The translations under genes and the position numbers were made by a program. Positions 52,204 to 61,718 of a stretch of DNA of 64,000 bases are shown in pieces (the stretch's first letter is position 1; each line of letters opens with the position of its first letter). The notes under the pieces are model-generated. The model had not been told where the DNA came from, did not search any database, and saw nothing but the letters and a program-made list of their open reading frames with translations. Origin of the DNA: Acidimangrovimonas pyrenivorans (GTDB lineage Bacteria > Pseudomonadota > Alphaproteobacteria > Rhodobacterales > Rhodobacteraceae); NCBI RefSeq assembly GCF_042643245.1, contig NZ_JBHRSK010000008.1, forward strand, positions 106,965-170,964. The letters are read 5' to 3'.

Positions 52204-52505
52204 GCCGGGCAGGATCTCGTCCAGCTGTCGGAACTGGACGGTTGAGAGGCGTTCAATCCCGGTGCTTTGAGAATAGGTGCTTGCATGCAGGGGCGTGCGC
52301 ATCGTTTTGAGACGGTGTGGGAAAGAACTCCCTACGGGGAGGCGGCTTCAACGGGCCGCCGCAGGACGGTCGCCGTCCGGTGCCATCGTGCCTGCTGCCA
52401 GTCACGCGCCCCGGTCGCCGGCAGGACGGGCTTTCGCTGGTAAAGGCCGGGGATGGTGTCTATCACTTGGTCGATTCGGGTTTCCATCACGCCTTGGGAG
52501 GAAGT

Positions 52506-55163
52506 GTGACGAAACTGCTTGGCAAGCTCGCCGATCTGCAACTGAAGATCTCGCCACCCCGTTTCGCGCGCGATCCGCTTTCGCGCGAACGCCTGTCGCT
52601 GGACGCTCCCCGTTTCCTCGACGCCCCGGCCGTCGTGGTCGCCGCGCCCGCGGGCTATGGCAAGACGTCGCTTCTGGCACAGTGGCGCCGCGAATGCCTG
52701 GCGCGCGGAACCATCGTCGCCTGGTATTCGGCTGGTCCCAGAGATGACCCGGAACAGGTTCTGCACGGGGTGGCGCAATCGTTCCGCGAAGCCGCGTTAC
52801 GACCCACCTTCGGCCACGCCCTGGCGCAGACCGGCGATCTCGAGGCGTTTTCTGCGCTGCTGGCGGAAATCGAAGGCACGGCGCTGGACAGCGTCCTGAT
52901 CATCGATGACGCCGAAGCCCTGCCCGCGGCCTCCAAGGATGCTCTCGGCTACATCCTTCGCAACCTGCCCGCCAATCTCAGGCTGTTTGTCGGGGCGCGG
53001 TCGCTGGACGGGTTCCAGTTCGACGATCTTGCCGACTACGGCCAGTGCGAAACCGTCGAAACGTCGGATCTTGCCTTCGAACTGGACGAGACCTTCGACC
53101 TGTTCCGCCAGAAGCTCGCGGGCCGGTTCGACGCCGACAGCGCGGCGCAGCTGCATCATATGACCCTCGGATGGCCGCTAGGCCTGCAACTGGCGCTGTC
53201 GGCGCAGATGCGCGACAATGCACCCTTGGCGGCGGCGCACCTGCAACCCGAGCCCGGAAGCAAACTTCACGAGCATCTTGTGGCGCTGCTGCTGGCCAAG
53301 CTGAACGAGCGCGACAACCAGCTGCTGTCCGACATCTCCATCCTCGACGACTTCACCGTCGAGCTGTGCGCCGCGGTATCCGGCGAAGCCGATGTCGAAG
53401 AGAGGCTGCAGGCTATCATCCGCACCACTCCGGTTGTGCAGCTGACGGATCAGAGCGACTGGATGCGGCTGCACGCGCTGGCCCGTAGCGCGTTGCTGCG
53501 GCGCTTCGAGGCCTGGCCGGCCGCCAGGCAGAGGGACGCGCATCTGAAGGCGGCGCGTTGGCTGGAGGCGAACGGGCTGGATTACAAGGCCGCCCGCCAC
53601 GCCTTTGCCGCGGGCGAAACCGACTGGGCGTTGGATCTGGCGGAACGCAGCGCCTATCACACCCTGATGACGCAGGGCGGCGGCGGTCAGTTGCTCGACT
53701 GGGCCGGCGTGTTGCCTGACGAAGAGCTCGACAAACGCCCGCGGCTGCTTCTGACCGAGGCCTGGTCGCTGGCCCTGAGCGACCGGCACACTGAGGCCGG
53801 TGCCCTGGTGGAGCGGATCCTGACGCGCAGCGAGGTTGGCGACGCGCTGCGGTGCGAATGCGATCTCATCCTGGGGGGCGCGGCGGTTTTCGCCGATGAT
53901 CCCGACCTGTTCGCCCGGTTGCATGATCCCTGGGCGACCGACCCGCCGCTTGCCGATCCGCTGCTGCTGCGCGTTCACGCCAACCGCTCTGCCTACGCGG
54001 CGCTGCTGGACGGCGAGCCGGCGCTCGCGCGGTTGCGCCAGCAACGCGCCCCGGTCTTCGAGGCGGGGTGGCAGTCGCGCTACCTCTCGGGCTGGAGCGA
54101 CTTCATCATCGGGCTCAGCTACTTCTGGGAAGGGCAGGTCCGGCTGACCGAGCGGATCATCCGCCCGGCGTTGCTGCAATCGGAAGCCGATCTCGGCCGG
54201 CGCGATCCGTTCTCGGCGATGCTGGCGGCGGTTCTGGCGACGGCGGTCTGGGAAAGCGATCGGCCAGATGAGGCGCAGCTGTTGTTGGCCGACCGGCTTG
54301 ACGTTCTGGAACGGCGAGGCTTGCCCGAAGCGCTGATGCTGGGCTTTCGCACGCTGAGCCGGGTGGCCCGGGCAAAGGGCGATGAACCGCACGCGCTGGA
54401 ACTGCTGGGGGCGCTCGATGCGATTGGCACCCATCGCGGCCTGCCGCGGATGACCATCGTCAGCCTGTGCGAGCAGATCCGGATGCATGCCCAGGCGAAC
54501 CGCGTTCACACCTGCCAAGACCTGCTGAATCGGCTCGAGAACAAGCTCGAAGGCGAGGACATTCCACAGGGCCCGTTGTGGCAGCGCTCGATCGCGGTGC
54601 AGGTCGAGCTTGCGCGCGGACTGGCGGCGATCGCGGCAAGCGACTGGCGCGCCGCGCGCCAGCCGCTGGAGCGCGCCAATACCATTGCCCGGGCGGTGAA
54701 GCAGGAGCGCCTGGTCGTCGAATCGGCGGCGCTGTTGTCGCTTGTGCTGCGTGAGAGTGGCGAGAATGCCCGTTCGCTTGCCCAGGAGGCGATCGAGCTT
54801 GCCGATCTCTACGGGCTGAGGCGGGTCTTTTCCGATGTGCATCCTTCCCTGACCGACTGGGTGGCGAGCCTGCGCGACACCCCGGTGCAGCACCCGGCGC
54901 CAGCGTCCGGACAGGCGGCGGCCGAGGCCACACCGCCTGGCACCGGGGCTGCCGTCGCCAACCGCTCGACCGTTCTGACGCCCCGTGAATGGGACGTTCT
55001 GGAGCATCTGTCCCGCGGGCTGTCGAACAAGGAGATCGCCCGTTCGCTGGACGTCCATGGCGAAACCGTGAAATGGCACGTGAAGAACCTGTTTTCGAAA
55101 CTCGACGCCGACTCGCGCAAACAAGTCGTTTCCCGGGCGCGCCTCATGGGCCTGCTGGGCTGA
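52506..55163 (+). CDS. MalT-type LuxR-family STAND transcriptional regulator
   Basis: 885 aa large activator. A Walker A lies near the N-terminus (VAAPAGYGKTSLLAQW), Walker B-like SVLIIDDAEAL follows, then the NB-ARC/STAND region and a long helical, TPR-like sensor domain, ending with a LuxR HTH (LTPREWDVLEHLSRGLSNKE, ETVKWHVKNLFSKLDA). The GTG at 52506 with GGGAGGAA before it was chosen; the frame is open to 52317 but the extra residues look non-coding. STAND activators bind an inducer plus ATP. It heads the same-strand catabolic run and is its probable regulator. Confidence 0.85.
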   Translation: MTKLLGKLADLQLKISPPRFARDPLSRERLSLDAPRFLDAPAVVVAAPAGYGKTSLLAQWRRECLARGTIVAWYSAGPRDDPEQVLHGVAQSFREAALRPTFGHALAQTGDLEAFSALLAEIEGTALDSVLIIDDAEALPAASKDALGYILRNLPANLRLFVGARSLDGFQFDDLADYGQCETVETSDLAFELDETFDLFRQKLAGRFDADSAAQLHHMTLGWPLGLQLALSAQMRDNAPLAAAHLQPEPGSKLHEHLVALLLAKLNERDNQLLSDISILDDFTVELCAAVSGEADVEERLQAIIRTTPVVQLTDQSDWMRLHALARSALLRRFEAWPAARQRDAHLKAARWLEANGLDYKAARHAFAAGETDWALDLAERSAYHTLMTQGGGGQLLDWAGVLPDEELDKRPRLLLTEAWSLALSDRHTEAGALVERILTRSEVGDALRCECDLILGGAAVFADDPDLFARLHDPWATDPPLADPLLLRVHANRSAYAALLDGEPALARLRQQRAPVFEAGWQSRYLSGWSDFIIGLSYFWEGQVRLTERIIRPALLQSEADLGRRDPFSAMLAAVLATAVWESDRPDEAQLLLADRLDVLERRGLPEALMLGFRTLSRVARAKGDEPHALELLGALDAIGTHRGLPRMTIVSLCEQIRMHAQANRVHTCQDLLNRLENKLEGEDIPQGPLWQRSIAVQVELARGLAAIAASDWRAARQPLERANTIARAVKQERLVVESAALLSLVLRESGENARSLAQEAIELADLYGLRRVFSDVHPSLTDWVASLRDTPVQHPAPASGQAAAEATPPGTGAAVANRSTVLTPREWDVLEHLSRGLSNKEIARSLDVHGETVKWHVKNLFSKLDADSRKQVVSRARLMGLLG

Positions 55164-55191
55164 CCCCCCCTTTCTTCCAAACGGATCGTCG

Positions 55192-55203
55192 CCCCCCCCC
55201 CCC
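55192..55203. repeat. Run of 12 C in the regulator-dioxygenase gap
   Basis: Twelve C followed closely by another C tract (about 55208-55214) and by GGGGGG at 55221-55226, able to form a C/G hairpin around ATCAGGT. Located in the 170-base gap before the dioxygenase. It may be a terminator for the regulator gene and is prone to slippage. Confidence 0.7.
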
Positions 55204-55333
55204 GCCGCCCCCCCATCAGGTGGGGGGACAGGGTCAAGGAATTCTCCTAGCCTGAAGTCATCCTTTCGAGCCATGCGACGAAAAGGAGGCGCCGCGACAG
55301 TCGGCGTAAGGGAGGGAATTATGGAGGATACCC

Positions 55334-56257
55334 ATGGCTACGTCGAACGCGGACGTTCAATCGCCCGCAAGCCCGCCGAAGGTTTCGCCGACGGCGCTGG
55401 CTTCCGCGATCAAGTTCGAACAGCTGACCTGCACCATCGGCGCGGAGATCACCAATGTGAACGTCGCTGTGGCGGCGCAGGATGCCGACATGATGCGGGA
55501 AATCTATGCCCTGCTGCTGAAGCATCGCGTGCTCTTCTTCCGTGACCAGGACATCTCGCGCGCCGACCACGTGAAATTCGCCAGCCACTTCGGCGATCTG
55601 GAGGATCACCCCGTCGCCGGCAGCGATCCGGACCATCCCGGCCTGGTGCGCATCTACAAGTCGCCCGACCAGCCCAACGATCGCTACGAGAACGCATGGC
55701 ACACCGATGCCACCTGGCGCGAAAAGCCGCCGATGGGCTGCGTGCTTCGCTGCGTCGAATGTCCGCCGGTGGGCGGCGACACGATGTGGGTCAACATGGT
55801 CGAGGCCTATGCTCGGCTGCCCGAGGAGATCAAGGCCAAGATCGACGGCCTGCGGGCGCGCCACAGCATCGAGGCAAGCTTCGGTGCAGCGATGCCGATC
55901 GAGAAACGGCTGGCACTGCACGCGCAGTTCCCCGACGCCGAGCACCCGGTCGTACGTATCCATCCGGACACCGACGAGAAGACGCTCTTCGTCAACGCCT
56001 TCACGACCCATTTCACCAACTACCACACGGCCAGCAACGTGCGCTTCGGCCAGGACTATTCGCCGGCTGCGAGCCAGTTGCTGAACTACCTGATCAGTCA
56101 GGCCAACATCCCCGAATACCAGGTCCGCTGGCGCTGGAAGCCCAACAGCATCGCCTTCTGGGACAACCGCGCGACCCAGCACTATGCGGTCATGGACTAC
56201 CCGCCGTGCCACCGGAAGATGGAACGCGCCGGCATCATGGGCGACCTGCCCTACTGA
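55334..56257 (+). CDS. TauD/TfdA family Fe(II)/2-oxoglutarate dioxygenase
   Basis: 307 aa. The metal triad shows as H123-x-D125 in AWHTDATWRE and a distal His in ATQHYAVMDYPP; the 2-oxoglutarate Arg is probably in RKMERAGI. The core matches taurine/2,4-D dioxygenases (VLFFRDQDISRADHVKFASHFG). Hydroxylation of a carbon next to a heteroatom, releasing the group, is the family chemistry; the substrate is unknown. GGAGG at 55323 serves the ATG at 55334. First enzyme gene of the run. Confidence 0.88.
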   Translation: MATSNADVQSPASPPKVSPTALASAIKFEQLTCTIGAEITNVNVAVAAQDADMMREIYALLLKHRVLFFRDQDISRADHVKFASHFGDLEDHPVAGSDPDHPGLVRIYKSPDQPNDRYENAWHTDATWREKPPMGCVLRCVECPPVGGDTMWVNMVEAYARLPEEIKAKIDGLRARHSIEASFGAAMPIEKRLALHAQFPDAEHPVVRIHPDTDEKTLFVNAFTTHFTNYHTASNVRFGQDYSPAASQLLNYLISQANIPEYQVRWRWKPNSIAFWDNRATQHYAVMDYPPCHRKMERAGIMGDLPY

Positions 56258-56314
56258 GGCTCTGGCCGCACCACGGCCACCCCACATCGCAAACTCAAAC
56301 GGAAAGGATTCGAC

Positions 56315-57379
56315 ATGAATTTCCTTGATGGCTCCCTGCATCCCGAAAACCAGGAAAAACTCGTCATCACGGCCGCACCCTATGGGCCCGAATGGGCCCC
56401 CGAAGACCTGCCGGCCGGCGAGATTCCGGTGACGATGGCAGAGCAGGTCCAGATGGCCGTCGACTGCTACAACGCCGGCGCGACCGTCCTGCATGTGCAC
56501 GCCCGCGAAGATGACGGCCACGGCTCGAAGCGGCTGTCGCGGTTCAACGAGTTGCTGGACCGGCTGCGCAGCGCCGTGCCCGACATGATCCTGCAGGTCG
56601 GCGGCTCGATCTCCTTCGCGCCGGAAAACGAAGGCGAGGCGGCCAAGTGGCTGTCGGACGACACCCGTCACATGCTGGCCGAGTTGCAACCGACGCCGGA
56701 CCAGGTGACGATCGCCATCAACACCAACCAGATGAACATCGTCGAACAGATGACTGCGGCCGACATTGCCGGCACCTCGGTCGAGGATCCGGCGCTCTAT
56801 CGGGCCTACCGTGAGATGACGATCCCGGCGGGACCGGAGTGGGTCGAGGAACATATCCGCCGTCTGTCGGCAAACGGCATCCAGACCCATTTCCAACTGG
56901 CCAGCATCAACCAGCTCGAAACCGTCGAGCGGATGATGCGCCGCGGCGTCTCGAATGTCCCGCTGATCCTGACCTGGGTGGCCATCGGGGGCGGTTTCGA
57001 CGCGCCCAACATCTACAACCTGGCGAATTTCGTCCGCGCGGTGCCGGACGGGGCCGTGCTGACGCTGGAGACGTCGATGCTGAACGTGTTGCCGCTCAAC
57101 ACGATGGCGATCGCGATGGGCCTGCACGTGCGCTGCGGCACCGAGGACAACATCTGGACGCAGGATCGCAGCGCCAAGATGGGATCGGTTGCGCAGATCG
57201 AACAATTGGTCCGGATTTCCGAGGAGATGAGCCGCCCGATCGCGAACGGGCAGGAGGCGCGCCGCATCTACCGGATCGGCGAGTTCTACAAATCGGCCGA
57301 CGAGACCCTGGCCCGCAACGGTTTCGCGCCGAACCGTCAGGCCGGCCAGCGCGGCTTCCTGCGGCACGCGGCCGAGTGA
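56315..57379 (+). CDS. Beta-keto acid cleavage enzyme (BKACE, DUF849)
   Basis: 354 aa zinc TIM barrel. The zinc histidines are H60 and H62 in VLHVHARED; the barrel strands LVITAAPYG, MILQVGGSI and VPLILTWVAIGG follow family order. BKACEs combine a beta-keto acid with acetyl-CoA to give acetoacetate and a new acyl-CoA. It is longer than the founding Kce (about 275 aa), with a C-terminal extension from about residue 300 (SEEMSRPIANGQEARRIYRI). The substrate is not readable. Starts 57 bases after the dioxygenase. Confidence 0.85.
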   Translation: MNFLDGSLHPENQEKLVITAAPYGPEWAPEDLPAGEIPVTMAEQVQMAVDCYNAGATVLHVHAREDDGHGSKRLSRFNELLDRLRSAVPDMILQVGGSISFAPENEGEAAKWLSDDTRHMLAELQPTPDQVTIAINTNQMNIVEQMTAADIAGTSVEDPALYRAYREMTIPAGPEWVEEHIRRLSANGIQTHFQLASINQLETVERMMRRGVSNVPLILTWVAIGGGFDAPNIYNLANFVRAVPDGAVLTLETSMLNVLPLNTMAIAMGLHVRCGTEDNIWTQDRSAKMGSVAQIEQLVRISEEMSRPIANGQEARRIYRIGEFYKSADETLARNGFAPNRQAGQRGFLRHAAE

Positions 57380-57387
57380 GCCGGCTC

Positions 57388-57969
57388 ATGGCTGAGGCGA
57401 CCATTCTCATCGTTCCCGGCCTGCGCGATCACGTCGCCGAGCACTGGCAGACCCTGCTCGGCGACAGATTGCCCAACGCGCGGACCGTTCCCCCGATGGG
57501 GCGGACCGACCTCGACTGCGGCGCGCGCTGCGCCGCGATCGAGCGCGAGGTGCAGGCGATCGCCGGACCGGTCGTTCTCGTCGCCCATAGCGGCGGCGTG
57601 ATCTCGGTCGCCCACTGGGCCAGGAAGACGCGGCACCCGGTGCTGGGTGCCGTCCTCGCCACGCCGCCGGACTTCGAATCGCCGATGCCCGACGGCTACC
57701 CGACCATCGCCGAGCTCGAGCATGCCGGCTGGCTGCCGGTCCCTTGGGACCCGCTGCCGTTTCCCAGCATCGTCGGCGCCAGCCGGAACGATCCGCTCGC
57801 CCAGTTCAGCCGGGTCGCCGAGATGGCCTCCGACTGGGGAAGCAAGCTGGTCGATCTTGGTGACGTCGGGCACCTGAACCCGGCTTCGGGCTACGGTAAC
57901 TGGCCTCTGGCCGAACAGCTCGTCCACGACCTGATGGCGTTGCCGCGCATGCAGCGCAAGACAGCATAG
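57388..57969 (+). CDS. RBBP9/YdeN-like alpha/beta hydrolase
   Basis: 193 aa serine hydrolase. N-terminal ATILIVPGLRDHVAEHWQTLL and the nucleophile elbow VAHSGGVIS are typical of the RBBP9 family, with Asp in ASRNDPLAQ and a catalytic His in DVGHLNPASG. A GTG at 57376 overlapping the BKACE stop (GTGA) is an alternative start adding four residues. In this cluster it could act as a thioesterase or esterase releasing the BKACE product, by inference only. Confidence 0.83.
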   Translation: MAEATILIVPGLRDHVAEHWQTLLGDRLPNARTVPPMGRTDLDCGARCAAIEREVQAIAGPVVLVAHSGGVISVAHWARKTRHPVLGAVLATPPDFESPMPDGYPTIAELEHAGWLPVPWDPLPFPSIVGASRNDPLAQFSRVAEMASDWGSKLVDLGDVGHLNPASGYGNWPLAEQLVHDLMALPRMQRKTA

Positions 57970-57984
57970 AGGAACCGACACTCC

Positions 57985-58956
57985 ATGACCCGCGCAATCC
58001 GATTTTACGAAACCGGCGGACCGGAAGTCCTCAAGCTCGAGCAAGTGGAGCTCGGTGAGCCGGGGCCGGGCGAAGCGCGCGTGCGCCACAGCCACATCGC
58101 GGTCAACTTCATCGACATCTATTTCCGCACCGGGCTCTATCCGCTGCCGTTGCCGAACGGGATCGGGTCGGACGCGGTCGGCGTCGTCGAGGCGGTCGGG
58201 CCAGGTGTCGAGGACATCCGGCCCGGCGACCGGGTCGGCTATCTGCTGGGGCCGCAAGGTGCCTATGCCGAAGCCCGCATCATGCCCGCCGATGTCCTGA
58301 TTCCGATCCCCGACGGCGTTTCCGACAGCACCGCGGCGACGATCATCATGAAGGGGATGACGGCGCAATATCTGTTCCGCCAGGTCTATCCGCTGAAGAA
58401 GGGCGACACGTTCCTTTATCACGCCGCCGCCGGGGGCGTCGGCCTGATCGCTTGTCAGTGGGCGCGGGCGCTCGGCGCCACCATGATCGGCACCGTGTCG
58501 ACTGACGAGAAGGCCGAGGTCGCCCGGGCCAACGGCTGTGCGCATGTGATCGTCACCTCGCGCGAGAACATCGCCGAGCGGGTGCGCGAGATCACGGACG
58601 GCAAAGGTGTCCCGGTGGTCTATGACTCGGTCGGCAAGGACACGCTGATGGCTTCGCTCGACAGCCTTCAGGTGCGCGGCGCTCTGGTCAGCAACGGCAC
58701 GTCGTCCGGCCCGGTCAATATCGACAGCATGCTGCTTGCGGTGAAGGGGTCGCTCTGGATGACACGCCCCGCGATGATCCACTATGCAACGCCGCGGGCC
58801 AAGATGCTGGAAATGGCGGACGAAGTCTTCGGGATGGTCCTCTCCGGCAAGATCGCCAGCGAGCCGAGCCAGAGATTCCCGCTGGAAGAGGCCGCCAGGG
58901 CGCACGAAGCGCTGGAAAGCCGCGCTACGGTCGGCGCCACCGTCCTGATCCCCTAG
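57985..58956 (+). CDS. Zinc-independent quinone oxidoreductase-like MDR protein
   Basis: 323 aa medium-chain reductase of the QOR type. No structural or catalytic zinc cysteines are present. The GroES-like N-terminus has NFIDIYFRTGLYP and GIGSDAVGVVEAVGPGV; the NADPH-binding motif is HAAAGGVGLIACQWARALGA. Closest in pattern to E. coli QorA. In this operon reduction of an enoyl or quinone intermediate is plausible. It starts 15 bases after the hydrolase. Confidence 0.9.
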   Translation: MTRAIRFYETGGPEVLKLEQVELGEPGPGEARVRHSHIAVNFIDIYFRTGLYPLPLPNGIGSDAVGVVEAVGPGVEDIRPGDRVGYLLGPQGAYAEARIMPADVLIPIPDGVSDSTAATIIMKGMTAQYLFRQVYPLKKGDTFLYHAAAGGVGLIACQWARALGATMIGTVSTDEKAEVARANGCAHVIVTSRENIAERVREITDGKGVPVVYDSVGKDTLMASLDSLQVRGALVSNGTSSGPVNIDSMLLAVKGSLWMTRPAMIHYATPRAKMLEMADEVFGMVLSGKIASEPSQRFPLEEAARAHEALESRATVGATVLIP

Positions 58957-59013
58957 CAACACGCCGAGACCGTCCCACCGGGATGGCCGCAAAAACAGGA
59001 AAGAGAGACCCAC

Positions 59014-60678
59014 GTGCTTGGCCAGATGATGAACCAACCGCTGCTGATCTCCTCGCTGCTGAAGCACGCCGAGCGGCATCATGGCGAGCAGCAGGTGGTG
59101 TCGCGCCGGGTTGAGGGCGACATTCACCGCTATACCTATCGCGAGATGGCGGCCCGCGCCCGCCGGCTGGCCAATGCGCTTGCCGCGCAGGGGATGAAGC
59201 CGGGCGACCGGATCGCGACACTGGCATGGAACGGCTATCGGCACCTGGAACTCTACTACGCGGTATCCGGTTCGGGGGCGATCGTCCACACGATCAACCC
59301 GCGTCTGCATCCCGACCAGATCGCCTGGATCGCCAATCACGCGGAGGATCGGATCCTCTTCTTCGACTTGACCTTCCTGCCGATCGTAGAGCAGATCGCG
59401 CAGCAGACCGACACGATCCGCGCCTTCGTGGCGATGGCTGACCACGACAGCATGCCAGTTGCGTCCCGGGTGCCCAACCTGCTGTGCTACGAGGATTTCC
59501 TGGCGTCGGGAGACGATGTCTTAGACTGGCCGGAGCTCGACGAGAACACCGCGTCGTCGCTGTGCTATACATCGGGGACGACGGGCAATCCCAAGGGGGT
59601 GCTCTACAGCCATCGCTCGACCGTGTTGCACAGCTTCGCCGCGGCGCTGCCGGATTCGATGAACTGCTCGGCGCGCGACAGCATCCTGCCGGTCGTTCCG
59701 ATGTTCCACGTCAATGCCTGGGGCCTGCCCTATGTCGGCTGCATGGTTGGTGCAAAGCTGGTCCTGCCGGGGCCTATGCTTGACGGGAGGTCGCTCTACG
59801 AGCTGATCGAGGCTGAGGGCGTGACCTTCTCGGCCGGGGTGCCGACGATCTGGCAGGGGCTTCTGGCGCATCTGGAAAACACCGGCGGCCGGTTCAGCAC
59901 GATGCGCCGCACGATCATCGGCGGCTCGGCCTGTCCGCCGGCGATCATCCGGGCCTATCAGGATCGTTACGATGTCGAGGTTCTGCACGCCTGGGGCATG
60001 ACCGAGCTGAGCCCGCTGGGAACGGTGAACAGTCCCAAGCCCGGCCATACGGCGCTCGACGCGGATGCGCGGTTGGCGCTGCAGGCCAAGCAAGGCCGTG
60101 CGGTCTTCGGCGTCGACATGAAGATCGTGGACGATGACGGGCGAGCGCTGCCGCATGACGGCAAGGCATCGGGCGATCTTCTCGTGCGGGGACCGTGGAT
60201 CCTGTCGCATTACTTTAAAGCCGAGGATGACGACGCGCTGCTGGACGGCTGGTTTCCCACCGGGGACATCGCCACGATCGACGCCGACGGTTTCATGCAG
60301 ATCACCGACCGGAGCAAGGATGTCATCAAGTCCGGTGGGGAGTGGATCGGCTCGATCGACCTGGAGAACATCGCCATGAGCCATCCCGGCATTGCGCAGG
60401 CGGCCTGCATCGCCGCGCGGCACGCGAAGTGGGGCGAACGGCCGCTGATCCTTGCCGTCCGCAAGCCCGGGCAGGCGGTCAGCGGACGCGAACTTCTGGA
60501 CCATTTCGAGGGCAAGGTCGCCCGCTGGTGGACCCCCGATGATATCGTGTTCGTCGACGCGCTGCCCCTCGGTGCTACCGGCAAGATACTGAAGAACCGC
60601 CTGCGCGACCGGTTCGCGGACTTTCTCTTGAACCGGACGGGCGAAGCCCTGGCACCGGATCGAGAGGCCAGCGATTGA
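59014..60678 (+). CDS. AMP-forming acyl-CoA ligase (fatty-acid CoA ligase-like)
   Basis: 554 aa ANL enzyme. Motifs: LCYTSGTTGNPKGVLYSHRS, HAWGMTELSPLGTVN, WFPTGDIATIDADGF, DRSKDVIKSGGEWI and the catalytic Lys in PLGATGKILKNRL. The pattern matches medium-chain fatty acyl-CoA synthetases of proteobacteria. The start is the GTG at 59014 after AAGAGAG; ATGs a few codons later are possible. It would activate the imported acid or a pathway product to its CoA ester. Confidence 0.9.
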   Translation: MLGQMMNQPLLISSLLKHAERHHGEQQVVSRRVEGDIHRYTYREMAARARRLANALAAQGMKPGDRIATLAWNGYRHLELYYAVSGSGAIVHTINPRLHPDQIAWIANHAEDRILFFDLTFLPIVEQIAQQTDTIRAFVAMADHDSMPVASRVPNLLCYEDFLASGDDVLDWPELDENTASSLCYTSGTTGNPKGVLYSHRSTVLHSFAAALPDSMNCSARDSILPVVPMFHVNAWGLPYVGCMVGAKLVLPGPMLDGRSLYELIEAEGVTFSAGVPTIWQGLLAHLENTGGRFSTMRRTIIGGSACPPAIIRAYQDRYDVEVLHAWGMTELSPLGTVNSPKPGHTALDADARLALQAKQGRAVFGVDMKIVDDDGRALPHDGKASGDLLVRGPWILSHYFKAEDDDALLDGWFPTGDIATIDADGFMQITDRSKDVIKSGGEWIGSIDLENIAMSHPGIAQAACIAARHAKWGERPLILAVRKPGQAVSGRELLDHFEGKVARWWTPDDIVFVDALPLGATGKILKNRLRDRFADFLLNRTGEALAPDREASD

Positions 60679-60725
60679 AGCGGGAAAGCATCTCCGCAGA
60701 CCAAAAAACAAAAGGGAGTGGGACC

Positions 60726-61718
60726 ATGAAGAAACTTGCACTTGCCGCCTTTGCGGCGCTCTGCCTCGGAACTGCGTCGATGTCGTCGGCCAAGGAACTG
60801 CGCTTGGGAATGTCCGCTCCCGAGGCGACGCCCTGGGGGGCCGCGGCCAAGGCGATGGCGGCGAAAGTCGCAGAACTGTCGGGCGGCGAACTGACGATCA
60901 GCCTGTATTTCAACAACGAACTGGGCGATGGGCAGACGATGGCCCGCCAGATCGCGCGCGGCCGTCTGGACATGGGCGTTCTGTCGAATGTCGAGGCGTC
61001 GCTGGTGCTGCCGGAATACGGCCTTCTGAACGCGCCCTACCTCTTCACCAGCGAGAAGCAGGCAGATTGCGTCATCGACAACCACGTAGGGGCGACATTC
61101 GACGCGGCGTTCCGCAAGGCGGGCGCAGTCTATCTGGCCCCGATCGAGGTCGGCGACATGATGATCATGGCGAAGTCGCCGTTCCGGCTTCCCTCTGACA
61201 TAGCGCGCGAGAAGATCCGCACCTCACCGGCACCGACCGACACCTACTACGTGCAGGCGACCGGTGCCGAGGCCGTGCCGCTCAGCGTGCCCGAAACCAT
61301 GCCGGCCCTGAAGACCGGTGCCGTGGTCGCGATCACGACGCCGATCATCATGGGGGTGGCGGGCGGCTACTGGGCCGAAGCGCCCGACTTCATCATGACG
61401 GATCACAGCCACCAGATCGGCGCGCTGCTGCTGTCGCGGACGACTTGGGACCGGCTTGACGAGTCTCAGCGCAATGCGCTGACCGAGGGCGCCAAGGCAA
61501 TGAGCGGTCTGCGCCAGGGCGTGCGTGCGGCCGAGAAGGCTCTGCTGGCCAAGGCCACCGCGGGCGGCGCCCATGTCATCGAACTCACCCCCGAGGAAAA
61601 GGCGGCGTGGATGGCGGTGGCGCCCGCGGCGCAGGCGAAGATCGTCGCCAGCATCGGTGGTGATGCCGGCGAGGTCTGGGCGAAGCTGCAAGCCGCGAGT
61701 GCGGCGTGCGCGAACTGA
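60726..61718 (+). CDS. dctP: TRAP transporter substrate-binding protein
   Basis: 330 aa periplasmic receptor with signal peptide (MKKLALAAFAALCLGTASMS, cleavage near SSAKE). The DctP fold is clear: LRLGMSAPEATPWG, the FNNELGDGQTMARQIARGRL segment and the carboxylate-binding Arg in EKIRTSPAPTDTYY. It presents an organic acid to the DctQM permease. It lies 47 bases after the ligase. Its stop overlaps the dctQ ATG. Confidence 0.92.
   Translation: MKKLALAAFAALCLGTASMSSAKELRLGMSAPEATPWGAAAKAMAAKVAELSGGELTISLYFNNELGDGQTMARQIARGRLDMGVLSNVEASLVLPEYGLLNAPYLFTSEKQADCVIDNHVGATFDAAFRKAGAVYLAPIEVGDMMIMAKSPFRLPSDIAREKIRTSPAPTDTYYVQATGAEAVPLSVPETMPALKTGAVVAITTPIIMGVAGGYWAEAPDFIMTDHSHQIGALLLSRTTWDRLDESQRNALTEGAKAMSGLRQGVRAAEKALLAKATAGGAHVIELTPEEKAAWMAVAPAAQAKIVASIGGDAGEVWAKLQAASAACAN

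Noticed and set aside
52009..52302. Minus-strand frame of 97 codons over the lactonase remnant
   Set aside because: The opposite strand carries the recognisable SMP-30 C-terminus; the minus frame has no such pattern.
52317..52505. 63-codon extension of the STAND regulator
   Set aside because: Composition is unlike the rest of the protein and the GTG at 52506 has a good ribosome site.
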